The position numbers were made by a program, and so were the translations under genes. Shown here piece by piece: positions 32,296 to 36,453 of a stretch of DNA of 36,453 nt (position 1 is the first letter of the stretch; every line of letters begins with the position of its first letter). Source of the DNA: Rubrivivax sp. (GTDB lineage Bacteria; Pseudomonadota; Gammaproteobacteria; Burkholderiales; Burkholderiaceae_C); contig JAIXWM010000117.1 in assembly GCA_027491255.1 (NCBI GenBank), forward strand, positions 1-36,453, written 5' to 3'. The notes below the pieces were generated by a model, which saw only the letters and a program-made list of their open reading frames with translations, was not told where the DNA came from and did no database searches.

Positions 32296-34619
32296 CGGTT
32301 CAGACCGACTTCATGGCCCGGCACGGGCCGACGCTTGTCGACCGCGGCTACCGTATCCTCCCCATCCGTCCTGGAGCCAAGAGCCCAGGCGCCTACTCGC
32401 GCAACGCCTGGCACGGCTACGCCCAGTGGTCGCGGCACTGCGAGCGCGACACCACCGAGTCCGAGGTCTCCGTCTGGGCGAGTTGGCCGGAGGCCGGCGT
32501 CGGTATTGCGGCAGGCAATGTCATCGGCATCGACATCGATGTGGTGCACTCACCGGAAGTCGCCGACGCGATCCAGGCACTGGCCATGCGCGAGCTCGGC
32601 CAGACGCCGGCCGTGCGCATCGGGCGGGCGCCGAAGCGGCTGCTGGTCTACCGGGCTGCAGAACCCTTCCGGGGCTTCAAGCAGCACCCCATCGAGGTCC
32701 TCGGCGTCGGGCAGCAGTTCGTCGCCTATGCGCTGCACCCCGACACAGGCATGCCCTATGACTGGCCCGTGGCCAGCCTCGCGGATGTGGACCTGTCGGA
32801 TTTGCCAACGGTCACGCACGAGCAAGTGCGCGCCTTCGTTGCGCAGGCCATCGAGCTTGTGCCGCCGGAGCATCGACCGGCTGGCCTGCCGACCCGGCCT
32901 CGAGACGCAGGGGTGGCCCTCGCCAAGGCCGAACTGCGGGGCACCTTCGAAGCGGTCGAGTCGGCGATGCCCCACATCGCCAACGCCGACCTGGACTACG
33001 ACAGCTGGGTGCGCATCGGCATGGCGATCAAGGGTGCGCTCGGCGATGAGGGGGCATGCCTGTTCGAGGCGTGGTCCGCCACGTCGGCCAAGAACCGACC
33101 TGCGGTTACGGCGAAGGCTTGGGCAGGGTTCGAGCCTGAGCGCATCGGCGCAGGCACGATCTACGGGCTTGCGCTCGACGCCGGCTGGCAACCCGCCCCC
33201 CACCTTCAACTCAACGGCGAGATCCCGGTGGCAGAAGAACACCCGGCCAGGGCGCTGCTGGACTCGCTGCCCACCAGGCCTGTCGGCGTCGCGCCTGTGG
33301 CTGCTTCACCGCCACCGCCGTCAACACCACCGCCTGGTCCGCCGCCGCGGATACCCATGCCCCCCGGCTGGGACAACGTTGGCGGCGTGATCGCCGACAT
33401 GATCAACCTGATGGTCATCACGGCCAAGCGTCCGCAGCCGGTGCTGGCGCTCGCGGCCAGCCTGTGCGCTGTCGGCGCGCTGATGGGGCGCAAGTACCGC
33501 ACCGAGACCAACGTGCGGTCCAACCTCTACATGGTCGGTATCGCCGAAAGCGGAGCGGGCAAGAACCACGCCCGGGTAGTGATCAACGAGCTGTTTGGCC
33601 GCGCCGGGCTCACGCAGTACATCGGCGGGAACAAGATCGCCTCCGGCTCCGGGCTGCTCACGGCCATCGTGCGACAGCCCTCGATCCTGTTCCAACTGGA
33701 CGAGTTCGGGATGTTCCTGGCGGCGGCGGCCGACCGCAAGGGCTCACCCCGGTTCGTCACCGAGATCCTGGACTTGATGACGGAGCTGTTCACGACGGCC
33801 GGCACGACCTACTTCGGCATCGAGTACGCGAGTGCCAAGCACAACGACGCGCACCGGCTGATCCACCAGCCGTGCTTGTGCGTCTACGGCACGACCACGC
33901 CGCTGCACTTCTGGCAGGCGCTGCAGGCGGCCAACGTGGCCGACGGTTCGCTGGCGCGGTTTCTGATCGTGGAGAGCGAGGACGACTTCCCGGACAGCAA
34001 CGAGCAGTTCGGCGTGGTCGACCCGCCGCAGGATGTGATCGATCGGCTGATCGCGATCCATGAGGGCGGGGGCAAGCTCAATGGGAACCTCGCCGACTGC
34101 GGCGCCATCAACCAGGTGACGGTCGATCCACGTGTGGTGCCCATGACGCCCCAGGCGCGGGCGGTGTTCCAGGCGCTGGACCGTTCGATCATGGTGCAGC
34201 TGCGCGGCGCGCGGGGCACGGCGAATGCTTCCATCCTTGCGCGGATCGAGGAGCACGCCACGAAGCTCGCACTGATCCGTGCCGTTTCGCGGGACGCGGT
34301 GAATCCGCAGATCGAAGACCACGATGCCGAGTGGGGACTGCTGATCGCCAGACACTGCGCCGAGTACGCCATGCGTGAGGCCGAGGCCCGTGTTTCGGAG
34401 AACCCCATCGAGCAGCATCACAAGCGAGCCCTGAAGTTGCTTCGCGATGCAGGCGATGCAGGCATGTTGCGCAGCGAATTCACGCGTCGCACGCAGTTCA
34501 TGGACAGTCGGCAGCGTGACGGAGTGCTGCAAACTCTGGTTGAGGCCGGTCTGGTCGAGACGGAACTGGTGGCGTCCATCAGGCGACCAGGCCAGCTGCT
34601 GAGGGCGGTTCGCAGATGA
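32292..34619 (+). CDS. Bifunctional primase-polymerase with PriCT and DUF3987-like ATPase domain
   Basis: A 775-residue replication protein. The N-terminal Prim-Pol (AEP-like) domain has the metal-binding pair D81-I-D83 (VIGIDIDVV) and the QHPIEVLGVGQQFVAYALHP segment. A PriCT_2-like domain follows at about 226-300 (MPHIANADLDYDSWVRIGMAIKGALGDEGACLFEAWS). After a proline-rich linker (339-360) comes a DUF3987-like P-loop ATPase with Walker A-like AESGAGKN (K424), Walker B-like ILFQLDEFG and SLARFLIVESEDD. The degenerate Walker A (A418, N425) resembles DUF3987 members. The C-terminus has a winged-helix-like segment (HKRALKLLRDAGDAGMLRSEF). GTG 32292 has AAGGAG 5 bases upstream. It probably initiates phage DNA replication at the repeat region just downstream. 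Confidence 0.88.
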   Translation: MTVQTDFMARHGPTLVDRGYRILPIRPGAKSPGAYSRNAWHGYAQWSRHCERDTTESEVSVWASWPEAGVGIAAGNVIGIDIDVVHSPEVADAIQALAMRELGQTPAVRIGRAPKRLLVYRAAEPFRGFKQHPIEVLGVGQQFVAYALHPDTGMPYDWPVASLADVDLSDLPTVTHEQVRAFVAQAIELVPPEHRPAGLPTRPRDAGVALAKAELRGTFEAVESAMPHIANADLDYDSWVRIGMAIKGALGDEGACLFEAWSATSAKNRPAVTAKAWAGFEPERIGAGTIYGLALDAGWQPAPHLQLNGEIPVAEEHPARALLDSLPTRPVGVAPVAASPPPPSTPPPGPPPRIPMPPGWDNVGGVIADMINLMVITAKRPQPVLALAASLCAVGALMGRKYRTETNVRSNLYMVGIAESGAGKNHARVVINELFGRAGLTQYIGGNKIASGSGLLTAIVRQPSILFQLDEFGMFLAAAADRKGSPRFVTEILDLMTELFTTAGTTYFGIEYASAKHNDAHRLIHQPCLCVYGTTTPLHFWQALQAANVADGSLARFLIVESEDDFPDSNEQFGVVDPPQDVIDRLIAIHEGGGKLNGNLADCGAINQVTVDPRVVPMTPQARAVFQALDRSIMVQLRGARGTANASILARIEEHATKLALIRAVSRDAVNPQIEDHDAEWGLLIARHCAEYAMREAEARVSENPIEQHHKRALKLLRDAGDAGMLRSEFTRRTQFMDSRQRDGVLQTLVEAGLVETELVASIRRPGQLLRAVRR

Positions 34620-35014
34620 GCGCAGTCAGCGTCAAGCAAACTTCAAGGTGCACTCGGTCTGGCCTATCGTGCAAGTTTCTGATTTTAAAGGACTTTGTGC
34701 CTTGCCTACGGTTTCCTTCAAAACTTCAAACCTTCAAGGGGGGTCTATAGATATACACACATCCTCTCGCGCGCGAAGGGTGGGCCTCTCTGCCCTTGAT
34801 CTTCGATATGTATTGAATGAATGAAATATTGAAGTTATAGAGACCCCCTCTCGGTAGTAGACGGGGTTGAATGAATGAAATTTTGAAGGTTTTCCTCGGC
34901 AGCCGGTCCGGCTTGAGGCTGCCGGCGCCGAATCCCGACGTGAGGGAGCCGCACCAGCCCTGACCCGGCAGTGCCAGCGCTCCTCCAGGTTGACCCGTCA
35001 ACCATGGAGGACGC
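34620..35014. other. AT-richer repeat region, candidate prophage replication origin
   Basis: A 395-base gap between the primase-polymerase and the RuvC-like gene, noticeably richer in A/T than its flanks up to about 34900. It holds two near-identical direct repeats TTGAATGAATGAAAT-(A/T)TTGAAG at 34813-34834 and 34867-34888, 54 bases apart. Opposite-strand copies of TTGAAG lie at 34638-34648 and, three times in a row, at 34715-34738. AAACCTTCAA (34728-34737) and TTGAAGGTTT (34883-34892) are a perfect inverted pair, and GGGGGTCT (34739-34746)/AGACCCCC (34841-34848) another. This symmetrical iteron-like arrangement beside a primase suggests an origin. No gene is recognised. Confidence 0.55.
34813..34891 (+). 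repeat. Two 15-base identical direct repeats with TTGAAG tails
   Basis: TTGAATGAATGAAAT occurs exactly at 34813-34827 and 34867-34881; each copy is followed by ATTGAAG or TTTGAAG. The 54-base offset is close to five helical turns, so both would present on the same DNA face. The AT-rich segment carrying them lies downstream of the primase-polymerase gene. Confidence 0.8.
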
Positions 35015-35542
35015 ATGTCCAGAAAACACCAGCCCTCATCGCCGCAGCCCGGATCGACGATTACCGGCAGCGGCCCCGTACTCGCGCTCGATCTTGGGCA
35101 GAACACCGGCTGGGCGCTTCGCGACGGCGCCGGGCAGATCATTTCCGGCACCCAGCGTTTCAAACCCGGGCGGTTTGAGGGCGGCGGCATGCCGCTGCTG
35201 AGATTCGTTGCCTGGCTGAATGAGCTTCAACGCACCGCAGGGCCTCTAGGAGGCGTTTTTTTCGAGGAGGTAAGGGCGCACAAGGGCACGGCTGCTGCGC
35301 ACGCCTACGGGGCGTTTCTGGGCCACTTGGCGGCATGGTGCGAATCCAACGGGCTGCCTTATCAGGGCGTACCGGTGGCCACCATCAAGCGCTCGGCGAC
35401 CGGCCGCGGAAACGCGGGCAAAGAGGAAGTCATCGGTGCCATGCGCCGCCTCGGATTCAACCCCGGCGACGACAACGAGGCCGACGCGCTGGCACTGCTG
35501 CAATTCGCCTGCCGGGGCGAAGCCGGAGCGCTGAAGCCATGA
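35015..35542 (+). CDS. RuvC-like Holliday junction resolvase
   Basis: A 175-residue RNase H-fold nuclease. The acidic residues are D26 (VLALDLGQNTGWAL), E84/E85 (VFFEEVRAHKGT), and D153/D157 (GDDNEADALALL), the last being the typical C-terminal DxxxAD signature. AYGAFLGHLAAWCESNGLPYQGVPVATIKRSATGRGNAGKEEVIGAMRRLG is typical of phage RuvC-like proteins. ATG 35015 has GGAGG 4 bases upstream. It resolves branched DNA before packaging. The stop overlaps the next gene by four bases. Confidence 0.85.
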   Translation: MSRKHQPSSPQPGSTITGSGPVLALDLGQNTGWALRDGAGQIISGTQRFKPGRFEGGGMPLLRFVAWLNELQRTAGPLGGVFFEEVRAHKGTAAAHAYGAFLGHLAAWCESNGLPYQGVPVATIKRSATGRGNAGKEEVIGAMRRLGFNPGDDNEADALALLQFACRGEAGALKP

Positions 35543-35901
35543 CGCTTCTTTGGCTGACTCAGCAGCTGGTGTCATACCCGGTGGCCATGTCCGCACCGTC
35601 GCTGCGCCAGGCCATCCCGAACCCGCGTCCGCCCGGCGCGATCCAGCCTGGCAGCGTCAGCGACGCCGTCTTGCGCCATCTACGCCAGCATCCGACGCGT
35701 TGGCACCGTACCGCGGAGATCGTCCGCGCAGTCGGGCGCAGCCAGAAGACGGTGAGCTGGGCACTGCACTACTTGCGCACGCTCGGCCATATCGAGGCCA
35801 CCCCTTGCGGCGGGTTGTCCACGCCATGCCGGTACCTGCGATATCGCGCCGTGGAGTCGGTGTCGCCTGACCATCAACCAAGACGAAAGGATTCACGATG
35901 A
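35539..35901 (+). CDS. Winged-helix DNA-binding protein, phage
   Basis: A 120-residue protein. Residues 40-95 (SVSDAVLRHLRQHPTRWHRTAEIVRAVGRSQKTVSWALHYLRTLGHIEATP) read as a winged helix with recognition helix SQKTVSWALHYLRTLG. ATG 35539 overlaps the resolvase stop (ATGA); ATG 35587 (MSAPSLRQA) is an alternative start. It could regulate the late genes, being just before the terminase, but no target is evident. Confidence 0.65.
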   Translation: MTLLWLTQQLVSYPVAMSAPSLRQAIPNPRPPGAIQPGSVSDAVLRHLRQHPTRWHRTAEIVRAVGRSQKTVSWALHYLRTLGHIEATPCGGLSTPCRYLRYRAVESVSPDHQPRRKDSR

Positions 35902-36332
35902 ACGCCGCTGACGACGACAACAACGGATCGCTGACGCCGCGGCAGGAAGCCTTTGCGCTGTCCGTGGCCAGCGGCAAGTCCCAGGCCGATGCCTACCGCA
36001 ACGCGTACCCTAAGTCGACCACTTGGAAAGACACGGCGGTCTGGCAGCAGGCCAGCCGACTGATGGCCCAGCCTCATGTTGCCTCAAGGGTTGCAGAGCA
36101 TCGCGCCGAGTTGACCAGACGCTCGCTGTGGGCCCGCGAGGACAGCGTGCGCTCGTTGATGGGCGTGATCCGCGACGCCGAGCGTGCGAGCGACATCGTC
36201 GCGGCTGTCAAGGAGCTGAACGCCATGCACGGCTTCAACGCGCCGCAGAAGGTCGAGCACTCGGGCGCGGTGACCTCGGTCACGCGGCGCATCATCGACG
36301 TGGGGGTGACCCTTGAGAAACCTGACGCTTGA
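35898..36332 (+). CDS. Terminase small subunit
   Basis: A 144-residue DNA-packaging protein that recognises the phage genome. The N-terminal [30 protein letters not shown] matches the Terminase_2 family helix-turn-helix, and [18 protein letters not shown] follows as in known small subunits; the C-terminal [18 protein letters not shown] helps oligomerisation. ATG 35898 overlaps the previous stop (ATGA) and AAAGGA lies a few bases upstream. The stop overlaps the large subunit by 20 bases, the usual coupled arrangement. Confidence 0.88.
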   Translation: MNAADDDNNGSLTPRQEAFALSVASGKSQADAYRNAYPKSTTWKDTAVWQQASRLMAQPHVASRVAEHRAELTRRSLWAREDSVRSLMGVIRDAERASDIVAAVKELNAMHGFNAPQKVEHSGAVTSVTRRIIDVGVTLEKPDA

Positions 36333-36453
36333 TACCGCGCGAGTGTTCCGCCCGCTGCTGGGCCCGGCCCGGTACAAGGGTGCCTACGGCGGCCGGGGCA
36401 GCGGCAAGAGTCACTTCTTCGCCGAACTGCTGATCGAGGATCACATCTGCCAC
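36313..36453 (+). CDS. Terminase large subunit (partial, cut by window end)
   Basis: Only the first 47 residues are in the window, starting at TTG 36313 with GGGGG 6 bases upstream. They include the ATPase Walker [18 protein letters not shown], characteristic of phage packaging motors of the PBSX type. It overlaps the small subunit gene by 20 bases. The rest of the ATPase and nuclease domains lies beyond the edge. Confidence 0.85.
   Translation, partial: MRNLTLDTARVFRPLLGPARYKGAYGGRGSGKSHFFAELLIEDHICH

Larger units (their letters stand above)
25194..36453 (+). mobile_element. Integrated prophage, left part (continues beyond the window)
   Basis: From the 3' end of tRNA-Ser(CGA) to the window edge every gene is on the plus strand and phage-like: tyrosine integrase, AlpA-like regulator, Sak4-like ATPase, DUF669 protein, Cas4-like nuclease, SF2 helicase, DUF6511 protein, primase-polymerase, RuvC-like resolvase, terminase small and large subunits. 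This order suggests a tailed phage with early genes first and the packaging module starting at about 35.9 kb. Structural and lysis genes would lie past 36453. The right attachment site is not in the window, so the true left boundary can only be assumed to lie within or at the end of the tRNA. GC content is similar to the host except in the gaps at 26564-27003 and 34620-34900. Confidence 0.9.

Noticed and set aside
33744..34532. Minus-strand frame of 262 codons under the primase-polymerase
   Set aside because: Antisense shadow; the plus strand has the conserved ATPase domain.
34726..35190. Minus-strand 154-codon frame through the origin-like region
   Set aside because: Crosses the repeats and the start of the RuvC-like gene with no motifs or ribosome site.

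Overview
The window is very GC-rich chromosomal DNA. Its gene content (tamB, smr, radC, an FKBP-type SlpA, ispH, serS, a twin-arginine ABC binding protein, a TauE/SafE exporter) points to a betaproteobacterium, most likely order Burkholderiales. The species cannot be named from the sequence.

Positions 294-3332 (minus strand) hold homospermidine synthase, a tandem universal stress protein and a small outer-membrane beta-barrel, tightly packed. Positions 3637-14642 hold what looks like one catabolic island in two halves. In the first half, a ROK-family regulator is transcribed leftwards with an ABC importer of the sulfonate/taurine/nitrate type (permease, ATPase, Tat-exported binding protein), and a type I sulfatase without a signal peptide is transcribed rightwards from the same promoter region. 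In the second half, a GntR/FCD regulator is followed on the same strand by a DHDPS-fold aldolase, a TauE/SafE (TSUP) exporter and an enolase-superfamily acid-sugar dehydratase, with an AGE-fold sugar epimerase/isomerase upstream. Inference: a small sulfur-bearing sugar or sugar acid is imported, de-sulfated or carried as a sulfonate in the cytoplasm, isomerised, dehydrated and cleaved in an Entner-Doudoroff-like manner, and a sulfur-containing or acidic product is exported.

Positions 14817-25193 are housekeeping: tRNA-Arg(CCT), then tamB, smr and radC on the minus strand, and slpA, ispH, serS, an MFS transporter and tRNA-Ser(CGA) on the plus strand.

From just after tRNA-Ser(CGA) to the right edge is the left part of an integrated phage, with every gene on the plus strand. 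It has a tyrosine integrase beside the tRNA, a regulatory gap with inverted repeats and a promoter, an AlpA-like DNA-binding protein, a 34-residue small ORF, a Sak4-like recombination ATPase, a DUF669 protein, a Cas4/AddB-like nuclease, an SF2 helicase, a DUF6511 protein, a primase-polymerase/ATPase, an AT-richer repeat region that looks like a replication origin, a RuvC-like resolvase, a winged-helix protein, the terminase small subunit and the start of the terminase large subunit. Most of these genes overlap by 1-20 bases, which suggests one long early transcript. No CI-type repressor, capsid or lysis gene lies inside the window.
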